In this document: in pieces, positions 15,215 to 24,613 of the stretch
Layout: each line of letters begins with the position of its first letter
How positions within the stretch are numbered: the first letter of the stretch is position 1
Assembly (NCBI GenBank): GCA_028279215.1
Contig: JANQOF010000020.1
Span: 95,783-159,782 of the forward strand
Direction: 5' to 3'
DNA: 64,000 nt
From: Pirellulales bacterium
GTDB lineage: Bacteria > Planctomycetota > Planctomycetia > Pirellulales > Lacipirellulaceae
Program-made: the position numbers and the translations under genes
The notes under the pieces: generated by a model
What the model was told of the DNA's origin: nothing
What the model saw: only the letters and a program-made list of their open reading frames with translations
The model's database searches: none

Positions 15215-16612
15215 CTAGTGATGAAATCCAGAAGCCTCTTTGGCCGTGAGCGGCGTTTGCACCGGGTGCCGCTTGAAGTGTTCGATGCATCGTTTCATGT
15301 CGTTGACCAGTAGCGCACCTAAGTCGCGGCTGACGCCATGCCGCACGAGGATTCGCTGAATCGTAAGGTCTTGTCGGTTCGCCGGCAGCGTGTAGGCGGG
15401 AACTTGCCACCCTCGACTTCTCAGCCGATCGGCGAAGTCGTACAGGCTGAATCCCGGATCGGCTCCCTCTCTTAGTTTCCAGCAAAGCGCCGGAATGCCG
15501 CCTTCCATCTCGCCATCGTAAATAACCTCGAACGGACCGAGCTCAGAGACTTTGCCGGAGATAAACTTGGCCGTCTCGTAGCAGGCGGTGTGAATCTTGC
15601 GGTAGCCTTCGCGTCCGAGTCGCAGGTAATTGTAGTATTGGCAAACTACCTGGCCGCCTGGTCGCGAGAAGTTCAGCGCGATGTCGCGCATGTTGCCGCC
15701 TAGGTAGTTCACCCAAAACACTTCTTCTTCGGGCAGGTCGTGTTCCTCGCGCCAAATCACCCAACCGACACCCAGCGGCGATAGACCGAACTTATGCCCC
15801 GAGGCGTTGATCGACTTCACCCGTGGAATCCTAAAGTCCCAAACTAAGCCGGGCGCGCAGAACGGGGCGAGGAATCCACCACTTGCCGCGTCGACATGCA
15901 TCCGAATGTCCAGCCCTCTCTGCTCTTGCAGTTGGTCCAGCGCGTCGGCCACGGCCTTTACTGGTTCGTACTGGCAAGTAAACGTCACGCCCAAAGTCGG
16001 TACGACACCAATTGTGTTGTCATCGCACCTTTTCAAAACTTCGTCGGGAGTCATCAGCAGACGATCTTCCTCCATCGGGATCTCGCGCAGTTCGACATCC
16101 CAATACCGCGCGAACTTGTGCCAGCAAACTTGTACGGGACCGGTGATCAAGTTGGGCTTATCGATTGGCTTTCCGGCAGCTTTGCGCCGCCGTTCCCAGT
16201 GCCGCTTCATCGCCATGCCACCGAGCATCGCGGCCTCGCTCGAACCTGTGGTCGAGCAGCCAATGGTGTTGTCCGCAAGCGGTGAATTCCATAAATCGGC
16301 CAGCATATGCACGCAGCGGGCCTCTATCTCGGCGGTTTGCGGATACTCGTCCTTGTCCACCATATTCTTATCCATGCACTCATCCATCAGCTTATGGATC
16401 TCGGGCTCGGCCCAGGTTTGGCAGAAGGTCGCCAGATTCTGCCGCGAGTTGCCGTCTAGCATGAGCTCGTCGTGAACGACGGAATAGGCAACACGCGCAT
16501 CGTGTTCCGCGTCGGGAAACTTGTACTTCGGCATGATCACGGTGAGATCGACCGAAGCGTACACGTCGTCTTCCAGGTCTTCGCGAACAGAGTTTTTTGT
16601 GTGCAGTGGCAT
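15215..16612 (-). CDS. gadB: Glutamate decarboxylase
   Basis: PLP-dependent group II decarboxylase converting L-glutamate to GABA plus CO2 with proton consumption, cytosolic. The Lys of [15 protein letters not shown] binds [33 protein letters not shown], and the N-terminal [28 protein letters not shown] region are hallmark GAD segments. At 465 aa it has the length of E. coli GadB. The start ATG 16612 has GAGGG 5 nt upstream. No glutamate/GABA antiporter is adjacent. The next gene is a membrane protein of unknown function and may be its partner, which is an inference. Confidence 0.96.
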   Translation of the reverse strand: MPLHTKNSVREDLEDDVYASVDLTVIMPKYKFPDAEHDARVAYSVVHDELMLDGNSRQNLATFCQTWAEPEIHKLMDECMDKNMVDKDEYPQTAEIEARCVHMLADLWNSPLADNTIGCSTTGSSEAAMLGGMAMKRHWERRRKAAGKPIDKPNLITGPVQVCWHKFARYWDVELREIPMEEDRLLMTPDEVLKRCDDNTIGVVPTLGVTFTCQYEPVKAVADALDQLQEQRGLDIRMHVDAASGGFLAPFCAPGLVWDFRIPRVKSINASGHKFGLSPLGVGWVIWREEHDLPEEEVFWVNYLGGNMRDIALNFSRPGGQVVCQYYNYLRLGREGYRKIHTACYETAKFISGKVSELGPFEVIYDGEMEGGIPALCWKLREGADPGFSLYDFADRLRSRGWQVPAYTLPANRQDLTIQRILVRHGVSRDLGALLVNDMKRCIEHFKRHPVQTPLTAKEASGFHH

Positions 16613-16875
16613 CGTTGCCCTCGTTGACTATCTGCGTTGCTTCTTGGTGAATTAAGGTGAGTCGGGCGACGTGATTGGAAGTCGATTCACCGGCCCAACA
16701 AGATGTGGTAGCACAAAAACCGAGCTAGAAGTAGTCCGCGTAAGGCTGCGGGTGAGTTGCGGCCGCATTTTCGCCGGCGTTCGCGATCATCATCCGTTGC
16801 CAAGCGCCCCGACATAGGCGACGATGGTGCGACCGAGTTACCCCCTGTCCTTCGCCTACGCGGGAGCTACGCCGA

Positions 16876-17163
16876 ATGGCGACCGACAAAGTGGCGGCCG
16901 CGCCCGACCGCAACCAGCTTGCATTGCAGCGCACCCAACTCGCCAACGAGCGGACGTTGTTGGCGTACGCGCGGACGGCCATCATGCTCGGAGTGACCGG
17001 CGCGACAATCATCGAGCTTTACTCAAATAAGGTTATTGCAGTCGTCTTGGGAAGCCTTCTGCTCGCGGCTGCACTAACAGTCGCAGTATTTGGCACCCAT
17101 CGCTTCCGAGTACGCAAGCGCCAACTGAATACGGAGTCGGATGCAGGAATGGCTCGAAGTTAA
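16876..17163 (+). CDS. DUF202 (YidH-like) small membrane protein
   Basis: A 95-aa protein. The LALQRTQLANERTLLAYARTA segment is the DUF202 signature, followed by two hydrophobic helices (IMLGVTGATIIELY and VIAVVLGSLLLAAALTVAVFG). GGAG lies 9 nt before the ATG. Function is unknown in the family; members are inner-membrane proteins. Its stop overlaps by four bases with the stop of the convergent outer-membrane efflux gene. Confidence 0.85.
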   Translation: MATDKVAAAPDRNQLALQRTQLANERTLLAYARTAIMLGVTGATIIELYSNKVIAVVLGSLLLAAALTVAVFGTHRFRVRKRQLNTESDAGMARS

Positions 17164-18698
17164 TCCTCGATCAAATCGGGCAACCGCAAACTTTCCTCGA
17201 CTTGTACATGTGGACCTTCTGCGACTAGAGATACAGGTTGGCAACGAAGCTGCCATCCGCCGCCAAGTGCTTTGTAAAGCGTGATGAGACTGGTGAGCAC
17301 CTCGCCTTGGGCGACCACTAGCGCGTCTTGCTTAAGGGTCAGGTCGCCTTGCAGGACGAATACCCCGTTGAAGTCTGTTTCGCCTTCGGTGAAGCGGACC
17401 AACTCCAATTCGAGGGCTTTTTCGGTCGCCTCGGCACTGCCGCGAAGTGCGAGCACTCGCTCTTGATTCTTTTGGAAGGCAATCAGCGCGTCTTCTACTT
17501 CTTGGTTCGCGCGCAACACCGTGTTACGGTAGGCGGTTGTTAATTCTTCGAAATGGGTTCGTTGCAAAACCACATTGTTGCGGATGCGGCCGTAGTTGAG
17601 AATTTTCCATCGGAACGAGGGACCTATGATGCCGTCGAAGCTGCCACTCGAAAACAGATTGCTGATGTTCTCCGAGGCAAATCCGATGTCGCCGTTGATG
17701 CGAAGGCTAGGATAGAGGTCGGTGAGCGCGATGCCGATTTGTTCGCCTTGGGTGGCAAGCTCTCGTTCCGCGAAACGAATGTCCGGTCGCCGCCGCAATA
17801 AGTCGGCCGGAATGCCCACTGCGATTTCCGTCGGTGGCGATGGCAGGTTCAGCGCTTCGCCCAGCTCTTCGGTCATGTCGCGTGTTGGCATTCCCAGCAA
17901 TGTGCAAAGGCGATTGTTCGCCTGGCGAAGCCCAGTTTCCAATGCCGGTATGGTGGCCTCGGTGCTGTCCAGGTTGGATTTACTCTGGTAGACGCTCACG
18001 TAGTTGGTCTTGCCTTCGTCGGCCTGAGTTCTTGCCAGTTCGACCGATCCTGCTTGGCTCTCCGCGTTGCGCTTTGCGAATTGAAGTCGTAGCTGAAAGG
18101 TCCGGATATCGGTGTAGGCGATCGCGACTTCGGCGATGAGACTGAGCAGCACGCCGTCGAACTCTGCCACCGATGCGGAGAGCTGAGCGTCGGATGACGC
18201 CACCGCGCGTCGGTATTTGCCCCAAACGTCTAGTTCCCAAGAAACATTCAACGCCGTGGCCCAGTTGTCGAACGCGGTGACATCGATCGGATCAGCGATG
18301 TTGCGGCTGGCTCGCACTCGATCGTACGAACCAAGCAGCTCTTGAGTTTGTGGGAAGATGTTCCCCACGGCGATTGCACGGATCGCCCGCGCTTGCATCA
18401 CCCGCCAGCCCGCCTCGCGGAGTGGCAGATTCTGGTCGCTGGCTTGTTGTATCAAACCGTTGAGAATTGGATCGTCGAGAGCCGTCCACCAATCCCAGTC
18501 GGGCGGTGTTGCTTCGACATCGGACGAGTCCGTTTCCGACCAAGCCTCGTTGAATGCTGCGGTGGGTCTCTTGTAATTCGGGCCGATACGCAACCCGTTG
18601 TGAGCCCATCTCGACAGCCCGCATCCCAACATGGGCAGCAGCAGTAGTAGCGGTGCAAGCCGCGTGAGTGTCGGGCACGATGGAAGTGGCTTCATCAT
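17160..18698 (-). CDS. Outer-membrane efflux lipoprotein (NodT/TolC family)
   Basis: Outer-membrane factor of ~512 aa. The lipobox is LLLPMLGCG near residue 25, then RIGPNYKRPTA, two OEP domains with long helical stretches (FQLRLQFAKRNAESQAGSVELA, LLRRRPDIRFAERELATQGEQ, and YRNTVLRANQEVEDALIAF, the usual NodT signature), and a C-terminal tail. The product is a trimeric outer-membrane channel working with an inner-membrane pump and periplasmic adaptor, which the divergent HlyD and FUSC genes can supply. ATG 18698 is preferred because the signal peptide begins there; a longer frame exists from 18788. Confidence 0.93.
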   Translation of the reverse strand: MMKPLPSCPTLTRLAPLLLLLPMLGCGLSRWAHNGLRIGPNYKRPTAAFNEAWSETDSSDVEATPPDWDWWTALDDPILNGLIQQASDQNLPLREAGWRVMQARAIRAIAVGNIFPQTQELLGSYDRVRASRNIADPIDVTAFDNWATALNVSWELDVWGKYRRAVASSDAQLSASVAEFDGVLLSLIAEVAIAYTDIRTFQLRLQFAKRNAESQAGSVELARTQADEGKTNYVSVYQSKSNLDSTEATIPALETGLRQANNRLCTLLGMPTRDMTEELGEALNLPSPPTEIAVGIPADLLRRRPDIRFAERELATQGEQIGIALTDLYPSLRINGDIGFASENISNLFSSGSFDGIIGPSFRWKILNYGRIRNNVVLQRTHFEELTTAYRNTVLRANQEVEDALIAFQKNQERVLALRGSAEATEKALELELVRFTEGETDFNGVFVLQGDLTLKQDALVVAQGEVLTSLITLYKALGGGWQLRCQPVSLVAEGPHVQVEESLRLPDLIED

Positions 18699-18888
18699 CC
18701 CGATTTCACGTTGGCCCAAACTGCATGCATTTCCGTTGGGAGAGGGGGCACTACCATCGTCAAAATCGTCAAAGTGTGGCCAGTCCAAACAGCTTTTTTG
18801 TTAGCCAGATTATCGGGTATCGACGCGCCGGACCTATAATAGTCACGTTAGCGATTTGGCCGGCGTAATGAAGCATGCGAGATGATGA

Positions 18889-19104
18889 ATGTCCGATCCA
18901 ATTCCATCGGAAATCTCGCTAGGTTGGGCCTACATACCCCCGACGTTGGTAAGTGTGCTCGCGGGATTCCTGCTAGCGTATCAGATCCTCGCGCTCATTC
19001 ACTTTGCCGGACTGAATCGCTACTTTCCGAACACCGCGGTAGCGTTTTTAGCATTGTGGGTGCTGAATAGCTCGCTGGTAGCCATCGTATTCTTTCCGCC
19101 TTAA
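18889..19104 (+). CDS. DUF1656 membrane protein (AaeX-like)
   Basis: A 71-aa protein with two transmembrane helices (LVSVLAGFLLAYQILALIHF and AVAFLALWVLNSSLVAIVFF) and the short DUF1656 layout. In Enterobacteria AaeX heads the aaeXAB aromatic-carboxylate efflux operon; here it is followed two bases later by the HlyD adaptor and then the FUSC pump, the same order. This arrangement is the main evidence for the assignment. The role of AaeX in export is not established. Confidence 0.85.
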   Translation: MSDPIPSEISLGWAYIPPTLVSVLAGFLLAYQILALIHFAGLNRYFPNTAVAFLALWVLNSSLVAIVFFPP

Positions 19105-19106
19105 GC

Positions 19107-20384
19107 ATGACGCGCACCGACCAATTCGCACAAACGCTCCGCACCGTCCGCAAGGCGGTGCCGACGGGCGTGCTGCTTATGCTAGCGGCCGGCGCGGCGT
19201 TGTACTGGTACAGCCTGTACACCACGCGCCCATGGACACGATTCGGCCAGGTGCGGGCATTCGTGATCGAAGTTGCGCCTCGGGTCAGCGGGCGCGTTGT
19301 CGAGATCCCCGTTCGAGACAATCAGTTCGTCGAGGCGGGAAGTTTGCTCTTCCGAATCAACCCCGAGCCGTACGAACTAGCTGTGCAGCGCGCGCGGACC
19401 AACTTGGAATTGGCCCGCGTGGAGGTGGCGACTTTGGAAGCAATGGTTGGTACGGCCGCTGCGGCGGTTCGCCAGAGTGAAGCGGCGATTAAGGCAGCCG
19501 AAGGGAATGTGGCGGCAGCCGAAGCGGCCGTAGTATCTGCCAAATCGGCTGTGGCTGAGAGGCGCGCTGAGGTGGTGGTTGCGGAGCGCCTCATCGACCA
19601 GCGCACAGCGCAGTTGGCCGAGGGGGATCGTGAGGCGACTCGGGCCCAACGCTTGGCTGATCGCCAAGCCGGCTCCGTGGAAATTGCCCAGTCAAAAGCG
19701 GCTGCCGTCGAGGGATTCACAGCGATGTTCGCGAGCGCCAAGGCAAAACTCGACCAGGCAACCGCCAGTTTGGTCCGGTCAGAGGCGGACGAAGCGCAGG
19801 CGCAAGCCAACCTAACGATTGCGCGAGAGGAACTTGCCGAAGCAATCTCGGCGTCGGCCACGGCCAAGGCAAGCCTCTTAGAAGCCGAGGCCAACCTTGG
19901 ACAATGGGGCGACGAGAACGTTCGTATCAAGCAGGCCGAGGTGGCGCTAGCAAACGCAGAACTTGAACTTAGCTTCACCGCCGTGACCGCGGCTTCCGAT
20001 GGATACGTAACCAACCTGTTGGTTACCAATGGGACGTTTGCCAACGCCGGTGAACCCCAACTGGCATTCGTCAGCGCCAAGTCGTTCTGGGTGTACGGCT
20101 TCTTTCGTGAGACGCAGTTGCGGCACATCAAGATTGGCGATCCGGCGGTCGTCACATTGATGAGCCACCCCGATCGGCCAATTGGCGGCGTCGTCGAGAG
20201 CATCAATCAAGCGATCTACCCGCCCAACATTGCGACGTCGGAAGACTTGATTCCGCAGATTGAGCCCACGTTCGATTGGGTCCGCCTGGCCCAACGCGTG
20301 CCGGTGCGGATTCGGCTCGATGGTAGGCCAGAAGATCTCCCTCTGATTGTCGGCACCACGGCGTCCGTCGCGATTCGGCCCTAA
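19107..20384 (+). CDS. HlyD-family periplasmic adaptor (AaeA-like)
   Basis: Membrane-fusion protein of 425 aa. It has an N-terminal transmembrane helix (GVLLMLAAGAALYWYSLYT), a lipoyl-like half (VAPRVSGRVVEIPVRDNQFV) with the second half later (AVTASDGYVTNLLVTNGTF-like region), and a very long Ala/Glu-rich coiled-coil hairpin of about 190 residues between them (from ~95 to ~285). The C-terminal beta-barrel region is SFWVYGFFRETQLRHIKIGD. The long hairpin resembles EmrA-type adaptors that reach the outer-membrane channel. It starts 2 nt after the DUF1656 stop. Confidence 0.92.
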   Translation: MTRTDQFAQTLRTVRKAVPTGVLLMLAAGAALYWYSLYTTRPWTRFGQVRAFVIEVAPRVSGRVVEIPVRDNQFVEAGSLLFRINPEPYELAVQRARTNLELARVEVATLEAMVGTAAAAVRQSEAAIKAAEGNVAAAEAAVVSAKSAVAERRAEVVVAERLIDQRTAQLAEGDREATRAQRLADRQAGSVEIAQSKAAAVEGFTAMFASAKAKLDQATASLVRSEADEAQAQANLTIAREELAEAISASATAKASLLEAEANLGQWGDENVRIKQAEVALANAELELSFTAVTAASDGYVTNLLVTNGTFANAGEPQLAFVSAKSFWVYGFFRETQLRHIKIGDPAVVTLMSHPDRPIGGVVESINQAIYPPNIATSEDLIPQIEPTFDWVRLAQRVPVRIRLDGRPEDLPLIVGTTASVAIRP

Positions 20385-20399
20385 GAATAGACGGCGCCC

Positions 20400-22601
20400 A
20401 TGGGATCGCTGCACGCTCAGAAGAATGCCATCAAGACGGCCATTGCGTTTGTGCTGGCTTGTGGGATCGCGATCGCATTCAATTGGGAGCATCCGATCTG
20501 GGCGGGATTCTCGGTATTCTTCCCCAGAATGCCGTATGCGGGAATGACCCTACAGAAAAGCAAGCTCTACTCGTTTGGCTCGATTCTCGCCGTGGTCGCA
20601 CTGACGCTCATCATGGCCTGGTCTGCCGGGTCGCCGTGGGACGCATTGATCCTGCTATCCGTGTGGTTTGCGGCGTGCAACCTTGCCGCGCGCCGGCTCG
20701 GGATGAACTATGCATTTCTAATTGCCAGCACCATATCGCTGATCGTTTTCGTAAACATCGTGTTTCGTCCTAGCGACTTCTACGAAGTCGTCTACTACCG
20801 TACGGCGGAAACCCTGCTGGGGGTGATTGTCGGCACACTGATCAACGCGCTCATCTGGCCAGAACTCGAATTACCAGTAATTGGTGCGACATTCGAATCG
20901 ATTCGCACTGAATGCATCGACTTCATGCGGACGCTTGCCGCAAGAATCGAGGGCGACGAGCACGCCTCCGTGGAGTTGGACCACCAAGCAGAGAGAATTG
21001 GGAGCCAATTCACCAACCTCGTTGCCCTGTTCGTCTCCGCACACCGTAACACTCTTAGCCCCTCAAGCCTTGTCGCCCCTTCGCTGCTGTACTTCGATAG
21101 CCGCACGCTGGTGCGGCGTTTGTTTGCGCTGCGAGTGCTGGTGAGAAACTACGTGCTCGCCTCGCGCTCCGAATCGGGACCTTGGTTTGTGGCCTGGCTG
21201 AACGCGGAGGCGGATCGCCTGGAAGCAATGGACTGGCGCCAACGGAAGGTAACGGAAGGGTATCGCTCGAATGATGAGTCGAACGACATCCGAGGCGAGA
21301 TTCAGAACTACGTGAACGCCATGCTGCCGCAGGTTGACGATCACTTTCAGGCGATCACTTCTTGCGTAGCCGCGCGCGACTTGCTGCTCGATGTTTCGGA
21401 GGCTGTCGAAACAATCGCCGGTTCGCTGGAGGCCAGTGAAGAAGACTTGGGTCAACGACTCGCCGCGCGAGGTGAAGTGGTGGGCGCCGCTTTGCCGAAA
21501 GAGAGTTGGCGATTCGACGTCTGGAAAGCTACGACTGCGCTGGTTTCGGTTCTAGCAGGTGGGGCAGTTTGGTATGCGAGTCAGAATCCGGCCACCGCCT
21601 CGACATTGGTTGTGGCCGGATTGTCCAACGTGATCTACGCGATGACGCGCTGTTTCGTGGCGACAATTTGCGCCGCTGGCCTTCTTATTGGCATTGCGGT
21701 GGCACTGATTACCTTCTTAGTGGTCATGCCGCAGCTTGATGGCGTTGCACAGCTGTCTGTGGCGCTGTTTGTTCCTGCCTACGTAATCGCGCTGATTAGA
21801 GAACACCCAAAGTACAGTATGGTGGGTGTATGGGCGTTCCTAGCATTTTGTGTCTTAGTGATACTGCAAGACCAGCAGCCGAGTTTTATCATCACTTCTC
21901 AGAACATGTTCGATAGCGCGCTGGCTCAGTGCCTGGGTGCTGCAATCGCAGGCGTCGTGATCCTGTCGCTCAATAGTTCCACGCCGCGCGATCGCTTTGA
22001 GTTGCAAGTGACGCGAGTTCTTGCTGCGGCGCTGCTAGTGCTCGACATCAACCGCCACCGCACGCCCCACGGCTACGAGCGTAGCAGGCTGTCGAACGAC
22101 CTCAGAAATACGATCTTGGCCTGTGACGAGGCTAGCTTCTGGGAGCAACTTGCCGCGCAGCGCCATCCGGACGACGCGGTGCCGATGCAGCGATTAGTTC
22201 AGTCGTTGAGAGCCACGGCGTTTTCCTTCACTCGCCTGGCAGTGCTCCGCGCGACGCATCTGGATTCGCTCCCAGTGCCGGTTCTTCAGGCCGAGCAATC
22301 GCTGCATGCGAGCTTGAATTCCTACATCGAATTCCTCACTAGCGATCAGGCGATAGAAGCTCAAACGGTATGGGCAGAATTGCGAACTCGACTTGATGAG
22401 ACCAGTCGAGTGACGCTTGCCGAAATCCACGACGCACCGCTGGAGATGAAGCACACGATGCTGTCGCTCATTGGCCACTACTTCGCCGTGGAAACCACGC
22501 TAGAGCGTTCGGCTCACGCCGCAATTCAGCTTCGGCAGAACACTACAGTAAATACCCAATTGCCCCATGTTGGCGATTTAGTTGTCGGCGCAACTCGTTG
22601 A
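20400..22601 (+). CDS. FUSC-family aromatic/fusaric-acid efflux pump (AaeB-like)
   Basis: A 733-aa inner-membrane protein with two clusters of transmembrane helices (about residues 10-145 and 365-510) separated and followed by soluble helical domains: the FUSC/AaeB layout. SLHAQKNAIKTAIAF is the conserved N-terminal start. The family exports aromatic carboxylates or fusaric acid by proton motive force; specificity here is unknown. It starts 16 nt after the HlyD gene and completes an AaeXAB-type cassette. The final 16 codons and stop lie inside a dispersed repeat whose second copy is at 55.6-56.0 kb, so the native C-terminus may have been replaced. Confidence 0.92.
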   Translation: MGSLHAQKNAIKTAIAFVLACGIAIAFNWEHPIWAGFSVFFPRMPYAGMTLQKSKLYSFGSILAVVALTLIMAWSAGSPWDALILLSVWFAACNLAARRLGMNYAFLIASTISLIVFVNIVFRPSDFYEVVYYRTAETLLGVIVGTLINALIWPELELPVIGATFESIRTECIDFMRTLAARIEGDEHASVELDHQAERIGSQFTNLVALFVSAHRNTLSPSSLVAPSLLYFDSRTLVRRLFALRVLVRNYVLASRSESGPWFVAWLNAEADRLEAMDWRQRKVTEGYRSNDESNDIRGEIQNYVNAMLPQVDDHFQAITSCVAARDLLLDVSEAVETIAGSLEASEEDLGQRLAARGEVVGAALPKESWRFDVWKATTALVSVLAGGAVWYASQNPATASTLVVAGLSNVIYAMTRCFVATICAAGLLIGIAVALITFLVVMPQLDGVAQLSVALFVPAYVIALIREHPKYSMVGVWAFLAFCVLVILQDQQPSFIITSQNMFDSALAQCLGAAIAGVVILSLNSSTPRDRFELQVTRVLAAALLVLDINRHRTPHGYERSRLSNDLRNTILACDEASFWEQLAAQRHPDDAVPMQRLVQSLRATAFSFTRLAVLRATHLDSLPVPVLQAEQSLHASLNSYIEFLTSDQAIEAQTVWAELRTRLDETSRVTLAEIHDAPLEMKHTMLSLIGHYFAVETTLERSAHAAIQLRQNTTVNTQLPHVGDLVVGATR

Positions 22602-22950
22602 TGCACAACGCGTTAGAGTTGCTACCCAATGCTCGTGAACAGAAACACGATCGGTTGGGGCAAAACTCGGCTCCTAGAGCGAGCGGACGATTTTCTAACC
22701 CGTTACCTACATGGGAGTTACGGCATCGAGAGACAGTCAAGCCAACGTGGTTTTGCCCCAGGGTTTCCCGCAAATGGGGCAAAATCCAACCGTTGGCCAA
22801 AAGCCGAAAGTCGCAGCGTCCCTACTGGCCACCAGCGATTGCCACTACACACTACACTATGTTGTCAAAGAACCACCAGGACGCGCAAAAAGGGCGCGAC
22901 TTAGAGTGAGTTCATTGGAGCAAACGGGTGGCTCAGTTTCAATGGAAATG
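22547..22950 (+). repeat. Dispersed repeat copy A (overlaps FUSC 3' end)
   Basis: About 400 bp, imperfectly similar to the reverse complement of 55577-56025. Shared blocks include ACCCAATTGCCCCA, TCGGCGCAACTCGT, GTTGGGGCAAAAC, TTTTGCCCCAGGGTTTCCCG, CAAACGGGTGGC and AGTTTCAA. It contains the inverted repeat TTTTGCCCC (22751-22759) / GGGGCAAAA (22776-22784). No convincing gene lies in it or in the remaining intergenic stretch to 23220. Confidence 0.7.
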
Positions 22951-23220
22951 TTGGCAGAAAAGCAACACACGCCGGGTTTGATCCTCTCATCAAACCCTAT
23001 CAGGTCCAGTAGCGGTAAGAACACTCCTCTGCCTACGAGGGTGATCGTTCTGTACTCTGAGTATGAGGTGCTAAGGCAGTTGCGGTAATAGTAGGCACGC
23101 CATCGTGCGCGGACCGTTTGGCCTTCGAACCGATCGAGTTGCCGGTTGCGTCGCGGCGACTTACTTTTGCGTCCGTTCCACGAACCCCGATGGCATTCGC
23201 GGACCACCTGCGGCCACGGA

Positions 23221-24168
23221 TCAGTCCGCATCTCTTGCTAGGTCGCTAGGGTTCAGCCCGCAGGCTGAACAACCGATGACCCACGGTCCAGGTTGGCGAG
23301 CCAGTTCCTTGTCGAGCTGCTTTAACCGGGCTTGCAACTCGAATCCCGCGTTCTTCGTATCCGCAGCCAGCCTTTCGCGGAAGCTGGCGATCGATTGGCG
23401 ATACGATTCTGCGGTTGTGGACGGCTTGTTCCATCGAGTCCAGACTTGATAGGGACCGCCAGAGACCAAGCGATCATCGGTCCCGTTGGTGACTCCCATA
23501 ATCTCGATCATTGTGCCGTTAGGGTGCGTGATGGCGATTCTCCCGTCTTGGAGCACTCCCCATGCTTGTGCATCTTTCAAACGGTGCAGCGAGAAATCGA
23601 TCGTCGCCAGATCGCAGATGTCGAGGGTAAGCACTTCAGCGTCTGAAGCGAGCATGCGACCGATGTACTGCTGGTCGTTCAGCAGCACGCGAGAGTCGTG
23701 GAACCGTAGTCGGTATAGGTCCTTGGTCGCTTGCCGAAACGGCTTTGCTTCAAGGCGAGTTTCGACGATCGACGGCGCCAAGTTGACTTCGTAAGTTCGT
23801 CCATCGGAATCTCTGGCGATCTGGAGAGAGCTGGCGCGAAGATCCGTTAAGTCGATCGTTCGCTTGTCTTCACTCCCGCCATTCTTTGGCTTGATTGTGC
23901 ACTCCGCGATCAGACGCCCCGCACGTCGCTCTAGTTGGATATCGATTTTCGCTGGATTCTCGGCAGTTGGTACACCGTAACCCAATGTTGTGCCAGCGCT
24001 GCCCCAACCACCACTGTGCGATTGGTAGGAATCGAGGCTTTTGTCTTCGCCAAGCGAGTATACCTTGACGTCTACGCGGTATTGGCGAAAGACCTTAGGC
24101 TTTTCCGCTATAGCCACACTTGAAGTTACGGCTAGGCATGCGATCGAACGAAGAAAAAGACTACGCAT
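23221..24168 (-). CDS. Secreted hypothetical protein at the end of a sigma-factor operon
   Basis: A 315-aa protein with a signal peptide (LFLRSIACLAVTSSVAIA) and beta-rich text without recognised domains. The C-terminal ~50 residues before the tail are helical (FRERLAADTKNAGFELQARLKQLDKELA). The start was set at ATG 24168, preceded by GGGAG 7 nt upstream; the frame is open much farther 5' but only as shadow of the neighbouring gene. It overlaps the short membrane protein gene by eight bases and is the third gene of the sigma-factor unit. Its last 17 codons (from GCSACGLNPSD on) coincide with a dispersed GTTCAGCC/GGCTGAAC palindrome. Confidence 0.75.
   Translation of the reverse strand: MRSLFLRSIACLAVTSSVAIAEKPKVFRQYRVDVKVYSLGEDKSLDSYQSHSGGWGSAGTTLGYGVPTAENPAKIDIQLERRAGRLIAECTIKPKNGGSEDKRTIDLTDLRASSLQIARDSDGRTYEVNLAPSIVETRLEAKPFRQATKDLYRLRFHDSRVLLNDQQYIGRMLASDAEVLTLDICDLATIDFSLHRLKDAQAWGVLQDGRIAITHPNGTMIEIMGVTNGTDDRLVSGGPYQVWTRWNKPSTTAESYRQSIASFRERLAADTKNAGFELQARLKQLDKELARQPGPWVIGCSACGLNPSDLARDAD
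23251..23270. repeat. REP-like palindrome GTTCAGCC-CGCA-GGCTGAAC
   Basis: A perfect 8-bp inverted repeat with a 4-base spacer, embedded in CTAGGTCGCTAGGGTTCAGC, which I recall as a planctomycete dispersed element. It lies inside the last codons of the 315-aa secreted protein. Confidence 0.6.
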
Positions 24169-24613
24169 CGTCTTGCTCCCTTTCGGGTTTAATTGGTGAA
24201 GGAACGGTAGGTACGGCGATTGTTTCGAGCGATTCGAGGTAGGTGCGCGAAACGGACCAGGGAGAAGGTTTGGCGACATCAACGCCAACCTCACGGGACG
24301 ATTGGGTGGCTGCGATACTGTTGGGGGTGATGGCTTGTCGCCCGCCAGCGTCTTGGTTGCTAGGGTTTGGCCAGAGCGTTGCGGAGGTCGTGGCCAGCAA
24401 CGACGCGGCGGTTGCGAGGGCGATTGGCACGGGAACGACAACTGAACGGCGCCACCAGGGGGTGGTTGGTATGTCAGCAGTTTCCAAGACGGATCGGTTC
24501 GCCGACTGAACCCATGCTGGCGGCAGTGTTTCGCGCAACGGAGCGAACTGGTCGTCAAGAGACTGGTTGTCCCTTGAATCATCATCAGGTGTTGGCAAAG
24601 AGGAATCAGTCAT
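24161..24613 (-). CDS. Short membrane protein, putative anti-sigma factor
   Basis: A 150-aa protein beginning MTDSSLPTPDDDSRDN. An acidic N-terminal half contains LRETLPPAWV, one transmembrane helix follows (SVVVPVPIALATAASLLATTSATLW), and a Ser/Pro-rich periplasmic tail ends in EREQDDA. Position and layout match ECF anti-sigma factors: it starts inside the 3' end of the sigma gene (8-nt overlap) and spans the membrane once. No ZAS zinc motif (HxxxCxxC) is visible, so it is either a non-zinc anti-sigma factor or an accessory protein. It overlaps the secreted-protein gene by eight bases downstream. Confidence 0.7.
   Translation of the reverse strand: MTDSSLPTPDDDSRDNQSLDDQFAPLRETLPPAWVQSANRSVLETADIPTTPWWRRSVVVPVPIALATAASLLATTSATLWPNPSNQDAGGRQAITPNSIAATQSSREVGVDVAKPSPWSVSRTYLESLETIAVPTVPSPIKPEREQDDA

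Noticed and set aside
22602..23088. Short frames reading CPRVSR-WGK-like peptides in the repeat
   Set aside because: They are translations of the dispersed repeat seen in both copies; reading frames are not conserved end to end.
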